A stretch of DNA of 64,000 bases from UBA2387 sp019454665 (GTDB lineage Bacteria > Armatimonadota > Fimbriimonadia > Fimbriimonadales > Fimbriimonadaceae): assembly GCA_045862995.1 (NCBI GenBank), contig BTVX01000018.1, positions 1 to 64,000 on the forward strand. The letters are read 5' to 3'. Below the pieces are notes generated by a model, which was not told where the DNA came from, made no database searches, and saw only the letters and a list, made by a program, of their open reading frames with translations. Made by a program: the position numbers and the translations under genes. Numbering within the stretch: the first letter of the stretch is position 1; every line of letters begins with the position of its first letter. Of the stretch, positions 52,841 through 60,977 are shown one piece after another.

Positions 52841-54696
52841 CGGGTTGCGCCTCCCACGAAGCTGTCGGACGCCGTCTTGCGCCAGTTGCGCGCCCAGCGT
52901 TCATAGCCGCGCACGTTCTCGGTCGGACTGTCGCCCAGGCTGAACGACTCGGGGTTCCGGCTGACCAACACCCGCAGCGAACCGCCGCCGAGGCCCTTGG
53001 CCAAATCGCCGAACGTGTCGGACGCATCAATCCGCACGGCGTCGGGCGCGACCTCGGTCACGTCAATGTAGGGCAACACGTCGGCAGCCGACGCGCGGAT
53101 GACGAAACTCGCCGGACCGATGCCCCTCATCGCGCCACCCGCCGTTTCCACCATGATCTGATCGCCGATGAACACCGTCTTGCCCACCTCGGACCGCGCG
53201 AAGTAGAGGCGCGTGGGTCGTCCGAACGTGCCGTCGCCGACGCGGAACTCGCCCAGACCGGGCCGCCCGTCGGTGCGCTGGTAGCCGCTCGACGCCTTCT
53301 CGAAGTGGACCGCCCACTCGCCCACGGCCTGATAGAGCGCTCGGACGCGGCGGCCGCCGAGGTCCATCACGCGCTCGGTGCCGTTGAGCGACACGTTGGC
53401 CTGCAGGCCGGGCGTGCTGGCCGCCACGTCGGTGAACGTGATCACGCCGGCCGACTTGTCCAAGCGGTACGAATCGGAAAGGACGACGCCCCCGGATTCC
53501 AGGTCGATCAGCGCGAAATCGGTGGGTCCGGGACCCGCGCTCGGACGCGGCACGTTGAACCCGAGGCCCGCGTAAGGAAGCCCGTCCACGCCTGCGTTGC
53601 CCAGCACCTTGAGGTTCCGCATGGCCAGCTTCTGCCGCGAGGAAACCTGGTCGGCGACGCGGAAGTCGTCGCGGATGATGCGCCAGTCCAGCACGTCGTA
53701 TCCCAAGGTCAACATCGGCGCGTCGGACTCTGCGGTCGCTTCTTCGTAGAGAAACGGATTGAGGAGCAACCGACCCGAAAGGGGGTCGCTCACGACGAAC
53801 TCGTACGGGTTGAGGCCGAACGGCGTGCCGTACGGCAGTTGCGTGAAGCCGACGGCGACTTGGACCGTTCGAGGCGTGGCTTCCACAGCGCCGCTGGGGC
53901 CGAACCGCGTGTAGGGCACCTCTTCGTAGCCCGTTCCCGCAGGGACCTCGAACGCCGCGCCGACCACGCTGCGCCCGTCGTCGCCCACGAACCCGAGCCG
54001 TACTTCGTACATGCGGGCCGAGCCGCGCCGCGGGATGTACAGCTTGGTCCGATCGGCGAAGAAGTGGGGTCGCGAAAGCAGGAGCCGCGCGTTGGGATCG
54101 GTGGCGAGCACGTCGTCGGGCCGACCCAGGATGCGTTTGAGTTCGCCGACGCCGAGGGTGACGCGGCCGTCGGGATCGAGCGGGCCGAAGAGCAGTTGCA
54201 CCGGGATGCCGTAGCCGGCGGGGGTGGGTCGGGGCGCGCGGAGCGGCGCGCGTTCGCCCACGATGCGGCGGGCGAGGTTGGGTCCGGAAACCGCCGTCCA
54301 AACCTTGTTCGGCCCGATCGCCATGCCGTTGCGGGCGATCGCGCCGGCGAGGATCCCGTAATCCTGCACCCGAACCGTCGTGTCGGCCTCGATGACCGAC
54401 ACGTCGCGGACCTGGTAGCGGGCCACGACCACGTCTCCGGGAATCGAATCGCCCTGAGCGAGCAACCGATCGCGCTCGGCTTGCGCCAGTTGGTTCGCCA
54501 AAGCGGTGTCGCGGCTTTGGTTCAGCACGCGGAAGCCGCCGGGGAACACCTGCGCCACGGCGAGGATGCCCACCAGGAAGATCACGATCACCACCAGCAC
54601 TTCGACCAGCGAAGTGCCCTGACGCCGTCGCCCTCGCGCGTAGCGCGTCGGGCCGCTGATCGGGATCGGTTCAAACTGCTTCAAGAGTCCGTCCAA
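52837..54696 (-). CDS. PilV-like large prepilin
   Basis: A 619-residue prepilin with a 27-residue basic leader ending RRRQG, then TSLVEVLVVIVIFLVGILAV with Glu5 at E32. TSLVEVLVA-type starts mark the PilV/GspI group. The C-terminal domain is about 570 residues, against 130-170 in ordinary PilV, with beta-rich sequence and no recognised domain. It lies 3 bases after the pilin gene and overlaps the PilW-like gene by 4. Confidence 0.82.
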   Translation of the reverse strand: MDGLLKQFEPIPISGPTRYARGRRRQGTSLVEVLVVIVIFLVGILAVAQVFPGGFRVLNQSRDTALANQLAQAERDRLLAQGDSIPGDVVVARYQVRDVSVIEADTTVRVQDYGILAGAIARNGMAIGPNKVWTAVSGPNLARRIVGERAPLRAPRPTPAGYGIPVQLLFGPLDPDGRVTLGVGELKRILGRPDDVLATDPNARLLLSRPHFFADRTKLYIPRRGSARMYEVRLGFVGDDGRSVVGAAFEVPAGTGYEEVPYTRFGPSGAVEATPRTVQVAVGFTQLPYGTPFGLNPYEFVVSDPLSGRLLLNPFLYEEATAESDAPMLTLGYDVLDWRIIRDDFRVADQVSSRQKLAMRNLKVLGNAGVDGLPYAGLGFNVPRPSAGPGPTDFALIDLESGGVVLSDSYRLDKSAGVITFTDVAASTPGLQANVSLNGTERVMDLGGRRVRALYQAVGEWAVHFEKASSGYQRTDGRPGLGEFRVGDGTFGRPTRLYFARSEVGKTVFIGDQIMVETAGGAMRGIGPASFVIRASAADVLPYIDVTEVAPDAVRIDASDTFGDLAKGLGGGSLRVLVSRNPESFSLGDSPTENVRGYERWARNWRKTASDSFVGGATR

Positions 54697-54699
54697 GGG

Positions 54700-55542
54700 T
54701 TACGGAAGCACCCGCCAAGACCGTTCGGCGAGCGAGAGGGAGTCGTAGGTGCGCGCGGAGCCGCCGAGGAACAGAACCAGGTCCTGCTTCTTCCCCTGCA
54801 GACTGCCGGGATCGCGGAACATCGAGTTCCAGGTGATCACAGTGTCGTCGGGCGGATCGGCGTAGCCGAGCTGACGGGGATCGTCCATGCCGTTGCCGGT
54901 CGTCAAGCCCCAGTTCGTCCAGAAGAGGTTGTAGCGCAACGTGCGGCGCACGGTGTTGCCGATGCGCTCCTCGCCCACGTCGTAGCCGCTCACGGCGTAG
55001 TACTTCGCGGCCAGATCGGGATCCGAAGTGACGCCGAGACCCCGTTCCGAAACGAAGCCATCGTTCGGGCCATACGCTTGCCGCGCGCCGACGGGGTCGT
55101 CGTTCGCGTCGATCGTCCCGTCGCCGTTCAGGTCGAACAGCGGGGCGCTGCCCACGGATCGCGGGTCGGGCATCGGCCAGACGGCGACGATGAAGCCGTC
55201 CATGGGATCGCGGTTGTAGGCGGGCTTGAGGGTGGCCACCGATTGGATCCGCTTCGGATAGAGATAGCCCGCCGCCTTGTCGGCAGGGACCACCGCACCC
55301 ATGTTGGGACCGGACTCGTACAGCGTGGCGTACCCGAGCAAGGCCGGGGGAAACCCGCCCTGATCCTCGCGGTACAGCTGCAACGCCGTCCGAATCGAAT
55401 TCATGTTCGACAAGTCGCCGCTCTTGTACGCCCCGTCCTTGGCTCGCGCCATGACAGGGAACGTGATCGCCGCCAATATGGCGATGATCGCAATCACGAC
55501 CAGCAACTCGATCAGTGTGAAGCCCGCTCGCTTCGTTCGCAT
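54700..55542 (-). CDS. Prepilin (FimT/GspH or PilA type) with calcium-loop motif
   Basis: A 280-residue prepilin. MRTKRAGFTLIELLVVIAIIAIL holds the cleavage site (G7 before F8) and Glu5 (E12). An extended helix (to about residue 58, ending ALQLYRE) and a C-terminal globular part follow. DLNGDGTIDANDD at 137-149 is an EF-hand or dockerin-like calcium loop. This is the first pilin of the operon and the only one close to normal size; it may be the major or an initiating minor pilin. AAGGA precedes ATG 55542, which is preferred over ATG 55563. Confidence 0.85.
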   Translation of the reverse strand: MRTKRAGFTLIELLVVIAIIAILAAITFPVMARAKDGAYKSGDLSNMNSIRTALQLYREDQGGFPPALLGYATLYESGPNMGAVVPADKAAGYLYPKRIQSVATLKPAYNRDPMDGFIVAVWPMPDPRSVGSAPLFDLNGDGTIDANDDPVGARQAYGPNDGFVSERGLGVTSDPDLAAKYYAVSGYDVGEERIGNTVRRTLRYNLFWTNWGLTTGNGMDDPRQLGYADPPDDTVITWNSMFRDPGSLQGKKQDLVLFLGGSARTYDSLSLAERSWRVLP

Positions 55543-55615
55543 GTGCGTATCCTTCGACCGCATAACCACCCTAAGATTCTTTGACACAGGCACAATCACG
55601 GATGTTCCTCAAAAA

Positions 55616-56659
55616 TCAGCGCCTCGTCGCATATTCGACGTAGGCGTCCCAAGCCCCCCGCACCGGCGTCTCGAACAGGGCGCCCGCAATCGCCCCAACC
55701 GCAAGATATGGACCGAACGGAATCATCGTTCGTTCCACGTCCGGGTCCTCCAGCGCCTCCTCGACAGAGTAGGGATTCTCGCCGAAGTACCGCTCGTAGA
55801 ACTTCGGCGCGAACAATCCGATGACATCGAAGCACAGAAGGTAACCGATGCCGCATTTGACCAGCGAAGCCAGGCTCTCCGGTTCGGGCTCGGGTCCCTC
55901 GGCTACGGCCTCCGCCGAGGGTTGCGGGCGGCGGAGGGCCACCTGCACGGCACCGATCACGGCTCCGGCGATCACGGCCAGGCCGAAACTGCCCAACGCC
56001 ATCCCCGGGAACAGCACGGCCCCGATGCCCCGCGCCATCTTGATGTCGCCGTGGCCCATGGAATCCCGCTTGAACAGCAACAGCCCCATCAGCGCCACGG
56101 CCCAGATCGCCACCACGCCCACGATCCAGCCAGCCAGCGCGCTCGGCATGCCCCACGTGACGGCCTCGGCCCGCCCCTCGCTGAACAGCCAGGCGTTGTA
56201 GCCCAACCCAACGAACAGCAGGAACGCGTTGATCTGGTCCGGGATGATGTAGAGCTCCCAGTCAATGTAGATGATCGCGACCAGCGTCGAGCACGCCAGC
56301 GCATAGGCGACCGCTTTGCCGGGGTTCCAGTCCTGAATGAGGTGCAGGTGGAACACGTACGCCCACAGCGAGGCGTTCAGCAACTCCACGAAGAAGTACC
56401 GGATGGGCACGACGGCCTTGCAGTAGCGGCACTTGCCTCCCTGGACGGCATAGCTCAGCAGGGGGAAGAGGTCGGCGGGGCCGAGATCGTGCGAGCACTT
56501 CGGGCAGAAGCTCTTCGAGGGGTTCCAAAGCGACTTGCCACGCGGGACCCGGTAGATCACCACGTTCAAAAAGCTGCCGATGACGGCTCCGAAGACGAAG
56601 CCGACCACCCAGAACCAGTCGGGAAGCGTCACGTTAGTCGCGCGCGCCCATCTTGGCAT
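55616..56659 (-). CDS. pilD: Prepilin peptidase (leader peptidase / N-methyltransferase)
   Basis: A 347-residue polytopic membrane protein. The cytosolic domain after TM1 has IGSFLNVVIYRVPRG and the four-cysteine zinc site FCPKC...CRYC. The aspartyl protease residues are in YIDWELYIIPDQ and MGHGDIKMARG (GxGD). It cleaves prepilin leaders and methylates the new N-terminus. A 60-residue Pro/Glu-rich cytoplasmic loop (about 240-270) and a C-terminal extension make it longer than PilD (about 290). It sits directly upstream of four of its likely substrates. ATG 56659 is used; a TTG at 56665 is possible. Confidence 0.94.
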   Translation of the reverse strand: MPRWARATNVTLPDWFWVVGFVFGAVIGSFLNVVIYRVPRGKSLWNPSKSFCPKCSHDLGPADLFPLLSYAVQGGKCRYCKAVVPIRYFFVELLNASLWAYVFHLHLIQDWNPGKAVAYALACSTLVAIIYIDWELYIIPDQINAFLLFVGLGYNAWLFSEGRAEAVTWGMPSALAGWIVGVVAIWAVALMGLLLFKRDSMGHGDIKMARGIGAVLFPGMALGSFGLAVIAGAVIGAVQVALRRPQPSAEAVAEGPEPEPESLASLVKCGIGYLLCFDVIGLFAPKFYERYFGENPYSVEEALEDPDVERTMIPFGPYLAVGAIAGALFETPVRGAWDAYVEYATRR

Positions 56660-56687
56660 ATCCAACGGGCGCGGAACAGCCGCCGGA

Positions 56688-57512
56688 TCACGGCCGTTCG
56701 GACTTGAAGTCGTTGTTCGGGCTGAAGAAGCACGGGTAGCGCGCCGACTCGCCGCAGGTCCAATACGTCATCGGCTTGCCGCCCGAGTACTGGGCGTACG
56801 GGTCGCTGTTCCGGTGCCGGACCTTGCCCTCCTCGTCCACGTTGCCGCCGAGCACCAGATGCGTCAGCACCAGGTCCACCGAGAGGAACGGCGCACCTTC
56901 TTCGCCCAGGTTGGGTTCGTGGCGCATCAGCATCATCGAGCCGCCCATGCCGGGCATCCCTTGCGGGCCCTTTTCGTTGAACTCGCACTCGGGCGTCGGC
57001 ATCATGCAGCTCAACACCGGGTTCGCGCCCGACTTGGCCTCGAAGTTGACCTTGCCGTAGCCCATCCAGAGAAGGGGCAATCGCTCCGGCGCGACGACCC
57101 GGCTGGCGGCATAGCCGTGCAGCAGCCCGTTGTAGGTCCAGCCGCCACGCAGATCGCTCACCGGCGCAGTCGAGCCCAGTCGCTCGCTGGTCGCACCGTC
57201 AATGGCCAGCGCCCAGCGGACGTCTCCATACGGACGGAGGGCGTTCGCCCAGTAGCTGAAGTGCGGACTTTCGCCGACCGACCGTGTTTCGGGAAGATCG
57301 TGCAATCGGTTCCACGTCCACGTCTTGCCCGTATGCACTTGGGCAAGGGGCATCAGCCCGTCGTAGTCGGTCGCGTACAGCTTGATCGCGCGGCCCAGTT
57401 CCAACAGCCGCAACGCATTCTCGCCCGATCGGTCGCCCTGCAGCGAACCGGCGCTGAACAGCACCCCTGCCACGGCGGCAACGCCCGCCGTTCCGATTGC
57501 TTTCGTGAACAT
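56688..57512 (-). CDS. DUF1559/pseudopilin-body-like exported protein without prepilin leader
   Basis: A 274-residue protein. The segment ENALRLLELGRAIKLYATDYDG (first 20 residues match the pattern) at about 31-51 resembles the conserved helix after the leader in DUF1559-type pseudopilins (NLKQIGLALLMYAQDYD). The N-terminus has a Gly/Ala/Val helix (about 6-24) like a signal peptide, but no G-F-T-L-I-E site. The body has cysteines at about residues 170, 177, 251 and 258 and a Met-rich segment (185-200). It is encoded 28 bases before the prepilin peptidase gene. A processed or non-assembling pilin relative is one reading. Confidence 0.6.
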   Translation of the reverse strand: MFTKAIGTAGVAAVAGVLFSAGSLQGDRSGENALRLLELGRAIKLYATDYDGLMPLAQVHTGKTWTWNRLHDLPETRSVGESPHFSYWANALRPYGDVRWALAIDGATSERLGSTAPVSDLRGGWTYNGLLHGYAASRVVAPERLPLLWMGYGKVNFEAKSGANPVLSCMMPTPECEFNEKGPQGMPGMGGSMMLMRHEPNLGEEGAPFLSVDLVLTHLVLGGNVDEEGKVRHRNSDPYAQYSGGKPMTYWTCGESARYPCFFSPNNDFKSERP

Positions 57513-57549
57513 GGCTCTAACCGGTGGGACGCGAGAACGGCCCCCAGCG

Positions 57550-58326
57550 TTACGGCAATTCGCAAACGACGCGGAATCCGACGAAGGGGGCGTCGCTCAG
57601 CCACCAGCGGCTCTTGGGCGTCTGCGGGTCGCGCTCTTGCCACTTGGGTGTCTGCTTCATGCGGTCGGAGAAGTTGACGCGGGGCGCCTTCTCCTTCCAC
57701 GATCCGCCCTTGACCACGCGCTCGGTCTCCGAGACGTTCACCCATTCGGCCACGTTGCCCAACATGTCCACGAAGCCCCAGGCGTTCGGCTTCTTTTTGC
57801 CGGCGGGGTGGGTGCTGTCGTCGGCGTTGTCCCAATACCAGGCGACCTCGTCGAGGTTGGCGGGCATCGCTTGCCCCGCTGCGGCGGCGACCATCCACTC
57901 GGCCTCGGTGGGCAGACGGTACGTCTTGCCCGTCTTCTTCGAAAGCCACTTGCAGAACTCGGTCGCCCCGTGGTGCGAGATGCAGATCGCGGGCATGCCC
58001 GCGTGTCCGAACCCGTGGTCAATCGCGCCGTACGGCTTGCTGGGGCGGGCCTTGGCGTCCACGCCCTGCGCCTGTTCGGCGGCCGTCATGTCCTGCCGGA
58101 ACGTGAAGATGTCGTAGAGGTCCCAAAGAACCTCGGTCTGGCCCATCGCGATGCCCTTCACCGTGTGCTTGACGCCCTCGATTTCGACCGTGCTTTCGGG
58201 CACGGGGATCATCTTGAACTCGACCAGCGAGCCGGAAATCTTCTCGATAAAGGGATCGCCGGGCGCGCTGACGGGCCCGGGATGGGATAGGATGAATGTC
58301 GAGATGAGCGTCGTCGTCCAACTCAT
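57550..58326 (-). CDS. Exported SUMF1/formylglycine-generating-enzyme-fold protein
   Basis: A 258-residue protein of the FGE-sulfatase domain family. A signal-like N-terminus (about 1-22) is followed by LVEFKMIPVPESTVEI, MGQTEVLWDLYDIF (about 75-90), the HHGATEFCKWLSKKTGKTYRLPTEAEW core and C-terminal DMLGNVAEWV, VVKGGSW and GFRVVCELP. The paired active-site cysteines of true FGE are not evident, so it is more likely a binding or non-sulfatase member. It is 37 bases upstream of the DUF1559-like gene on the same strand. Its 5' end overlaps the divergent gene at 58292 by 35 bases if both starts are right. Confidence 0.78.
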   Translation of the reverse strand: MSWTTTLISTFILSHPGPVSAPGDPFIEKISGSLVEFKMIPVPESTVEIEGVKHTVKGIAMGQTEVLWDLYDIFTFRQDMTAAEQAQGVDAKARPSKPYGAIDHGFGHAGMPAICISHHGATEFCKWLSKKTGKTYRLPTEAEWMVAAAAGQAMPANLDEVAWYWDNADDSTHPAGKKKPNAWGFVDMLGNVAEWVNVSETERVVKGGSWKEKAPRVNFSDRMKQTPKWQERDPQTPKSRWWLSDAPFVGFRVVCELP

Positions 58327-59626
58327 CGGGTATGCCTTGCTGGGGCTCCAGCCGTTCGAGTATAGCCCTGCGCAGGTTCCCGGCGAGAGGTCCGGGACCT
58401 TCGAGGTGTACGGAAGCGGAACCCAGTCGGGCAAGCCGATCCAGACCTACCGCCTTCAATCGGGCGATCTGGTGGTCGAAGCCCGCGACGCGGCAGACCT
58501 CAACGCCCCCAGCGTGACGCTGATCGAGGCGCGCGAAGGCGAACGGCGTTTCGTTTGGATCGAGAACGAGTCGCGCTACGCCCTCCAGATGCCCAACGAA
58601 AGGGACAGCGACAAGCCGCACGCTTGGTCGAACGAAACCAGGACCATCCTCGGGCGCACGGCCCACCGTCTATCCGGCGAAGGGTGGACGCAGTGGGTCG
58701 AACGCGAGACCGGCCTGGTCCTTGCCGAGGCCCGGAGCCAACGCGCGTGGACGGCCGAGCGCATCGAATCGCGCGATGCGGCGACCACGCTGGCGGACTT
58801 TGGGTTCCCCGGTCGGACGGTCCTGCGCGGCCCGTTCCAGCCCGACGTGCTTTGGCGGATGTTCGAGCGGCGGACGAGCAACTACGCCGACGACACGGCG
58901 GCCGCCGTGCGCCAATCGAAGATGTGGCAGGGCGCGTGGATCCAAGCCCTCGCAACGCCCGAGCGACCGGGCTATCTGGGGTCGGCGCTCGAGGAGAAGT
59001 CGGTGACCCGAACGGTCCCCAAGTACCGGCCCGGCCCACCCTCGCTCGATAAGGCGGGATTGCCCGAGGGGACGGAAGTGGACATCCGCGTGGAGGGCGA
59101 CACGATCCGTTGCTCGCTCAGAGGTCCCAACTTCGCTCCCACACTTCTGGTCCAAGCCCCTTGGATCGGAGAGGGGACCTTCGCAGTCCGGTACGCCACG
59201 GTAGACCCTACGGGAAAGGAGTTCGTCCAGCACGAAGTCCACGGACGCCCGGTCTTGCTGGCCGATGGCACCTTGTACATGGGCTTCGGACGGACGGCAG
59301 AAGAGGCCAAGGCGCGGATCGAGGCGCGAGTCGCGGTTTCTTATGGCGAATCCGCCAAGTTGCGCAGCGATTGGGCCGACCCCAAGACGGGCGAAACGCT
59401 GACCCTGATCCAGCTTTACCCCGACAAAGCCGACTTCTGGCCCGAGGGCTTCGCGCCCAAGGAACCGCTCCGAACGGTCTCGGCGAACGGCGTGGCGTGG
59501 CAGGTGGCCGAGTTCGACGGCTATCGCATGGCGACCCACGAGGCGTTGGGTCGGCGCGTGATTCTGGGTGCCTCGCACCTGAGCGCCGAGGAGCTGATCA
59601 AACTCTGGCCGGCGAAGCCTGAGTGA
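58292..59626 (+). CDS. Exported protein of unknown function
   Basis: A 444-residue protein with a hydrophobic N-terminus (MNVEMSVVVQLIGYALLGLQ). The body is beta-rich, with a first half (about 30-160) reminiscent of outer-membrane lipoprotein carrier (LolA-like) strands (GERRFVWIENESRYALQMP, TILGRTAHRLSGEGWTQWVE (20 residues)). The C-terminal half has two similar segments (about 315-360 and 385-430). No named family. ATG 58304 is an alternative that reduces the overlap with the divergent gene. Confidence 0.6.
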   Translation: MNVEMSVVVQLIGYALLGLQPFEYSPAQVPGERSGTFEVYGSGTQSGKPIQTYRLQSGDLVVEARDAADLNAPSVTLIEAREGERRFVWIENESRYALQMPNERDSDKPHAWSNETRTILGRTAHRLSGEGWTQWVERETGLVLAEARSQRAWTAERIESRDAATTLADFGFPGRTVLRGPFQPDVLWRMFERRTSNYADDTAAAVRQSKMWQGAWIQALATPERPGYLGSALEEKSVTRTVPKYRPGPPSLDKAGLPEGTEVDIRVEGDTIRCSLRGPNFAPTLLVQAPWIGEGTFAVRYATVDPTGKEFVQHEVHGRPVLLADGTLYMGFGRTAEEAKARIEARVAVSYGESAKLRSDWADPKTGETLTLIQLYPDKADFWPEGFAPKEPLRTVSANGVAWQVAEFDGYRMATHEALGRRVILGASHLSAEELIKLWPAKPE

Positions 59627-59696
59627 ACCGTTTGGGGTCGCCCGGCGTTATGCCCCGTGTAATCCCTGCGTCCAACGTCGGGAGGAACCGAGAACC

Positions 59697-60215
59697 ATGA
59701 AACGAATCATCGCGATGACGATTTGCGCCCTGTTCGCCGTGAGCGCGCTGGCGCAGCAAGCAGGCGCGCGCGGCCAGGGCCAAGCGCAGGGCCAGCAACG
59801 ACAGGGTCAGGCTCAAGGCCAGGGTCAAGGCCGGATGGGCGGCATGCGCGGCCAAGCCGAGATCTTCGAGAAGCTGAAGCTGACCGCCGACCAGAAGAAG
59901 AAGATCGAGGCCCTTCAGACGAAAAACCAGGCCGCCTTCACCAAGCTCCGGGACGAGAAGGACCAAGCCAAGCGGCGCGAGGGCATGCAGAAGCTGATGA
60001 CCTCGATGAACACCGAGATCGGCAAGATCCTGACCAAGGGCCAGAAGGCGCAGTACGACAAGCTCATCGCCGAGCGACGCGCGCAATTCCAACGCGGCGG
60101 TGCTGGCGCGGGCCGGGCGACCGGCGGCGCGGCGGGCGGAGCGGCCAAGGCCGGTGGCGGCACGGCGAAAGCCGGCGGCACGACCAAGACGGGCGGCGGC
60201 GGCAAGGGCGGCTAG
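59697..60215 (+). CDS. Exported Spy/LTXXQ-like small protein
   Basis: A 172-residue protein with a signal peptide (about 1-19, ending SALAQ). A Gln/Gly-rich region (20-50) is followed by a charged helical segment (52-125) starting FEKLKLTADQKKKIEAL, an LTxxQ pattern as in CpxP/Spy periplasmic chaperones. A Gly/Ala/Lys/Thr-rich tail (126-172) closes it. Spy-like proteins bind unfolded proteins or metals. The tail is low-complexity and may interact with the cell wall. A terminator follows. Confidence 0.75.
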   Translation: MKRIIAMTICALFAVSALAQQAGARGQGQAQGQQRQGQAQGQGQGRMGGMRGQAEIFEKLKLTADQKKKIEALQTKNQAAFTKLRDEKDQAKRREGMQKLMTSMNTEIGKILTKGQKAQYDKLIAERRAQFQRGGAGAGRATGGAAGGAAKAGGGTAKAGGTTKTGGGGKGG

Positions 60216-60247
60216 CCTCACACCGAATCCACACCTGAATCAAGACG

Positions 60248-60281
60248 GGGCGGGTGCCGAGCGATCGGCGCTCGCCCTTTT
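60248..60281 (+). terminator. Intrinsic terminator after the Spy-like gene
   Basis: A 13-pair stem, GGGCGGGTGCCGA (60248-60260) with TCGGCGCTCGCCC (60265-60277), with two wobble pairs, a GCGA loop and TTTT (60278-60281). Confidence 0.9.
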
Positions 60282-60344
60282 CGTTCGTCCGGCCCAAGGA
60301 CCCATGTCTGGAGCAACCGGAACTCTTCAGACCTTGCAGTGGAC

Positions 60345-60977
60345 ATGAACACGACGATCCATCCCGACGCCCGCATCGGCCACGTCCACCTCAAGGTCTC
60401 GAACCTCGAACGCGCCATCGCCTTCTACACGGAGGCCCTCGGTTTCGAGGTCGTGCAACGCATGGGCGACCGTGCGGCGTTCCTTTCGGCGGGCGGCTAC
60501 CACCACCACCTGGGCCTGAACACGTGGGAAAGCCTGGGCGGTGCGCCGCCCCCGTCTGGAACCACGGGCCTCTACCACGCGGCGATCCTCTACCCCGACC
60601 GCACGACCCTGGCCGAGGCGCTACTGCGGTTGGACCGGGCGGGCGTGGCGCTGGACGGCGCGGCCGATCACGGGGTGAGCGAAGCGCTCTACCTGCGCGA
60701 CCCCGACGGCAACGGCCTGGAACTCTATTGGGACCGGCCGGAAGCCGATTGGCCCCGCACCGCAAAGGGCGAACTGGCATGGTCACGCGTCCGCTGGATC
60801 TGGAGGCGTCGCGGCGACTGGTGTCCTAGTTGGAGCCGTGTCGTGCTGGTTGAGTCCGCGGCGACGGCGGTTGGGGCGGGATGCCGGGCGAGCCAGCCGA
60901 CCTGGTGTTCGGCTCCATGGGTCCTTAGCCCCCCCCCCTTGACTTTTCACTCCGAGGCCTGTACGATGGAGTCGTGA
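60345..60977 (+). CDS. VOC-family (glyoxalase/CatE-like) metalloprotein, apparent 1-base frameshift near 60778
   Basis: A vicinal-oxygen-chelate protein: IGHVHLKVSNLERAIAFYTEALGF (first 20 residues shown here as motif) starts the first module at about residue 11, and RDPDGNGLELYWDRP closes it at about 127. Relatives end with a short tail of the form LAMVTRPLDLE..L. That tail is present here but in the +1 frame (60778-60829, ending LDLEASRRLVS). A base appears to be missing at about 60777-60779. As written, the frame runs to 60977 with a basic, Cys- and Trp-rich tail that overlaps the promoter and start of the next gene. The likely intact protein ends at 60829 (about 161 residues). The substrate is unknown. 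Confidence 0.82.
   Translation: MNTTIHPDARIGHVHLKVSNLERAIAFYTEALGFEVVQRMGDRAAFLSAGGYHHHLGLNTWESLGGAPPPSGTTGLYHAAILYPDRTTLAEALLRLDRAGVALDGAADHGVSEALYLRDPDGNGLELYWDRPEADWPRTAKGELAWSRVRWIWRRRGDWCPSWSRVVLVESAATAVGAGCRASQPTWCSAPWVLSPPPLTFHSEACTMES
60929..60967 (+). promoter_or_regulatory. Promoter with an adjacent C9 tract for the caspase-like protein gene
   Basis: TTGACT (60938-60943), an 18-base spacer and TACGAT (60962-60967). Nine C residues (60929-60937) lie directly upstream of the -35. The expected transcript starts at or beside the GTG at 60974 or ATG at 60977, giving a leaderless mRNA. Confidence 0.65.

Noticed and set aside
56688..57512. Ordinary type II pseudopilin
   Set aside because: No prepilin cleavage site is present at the N-terminus.
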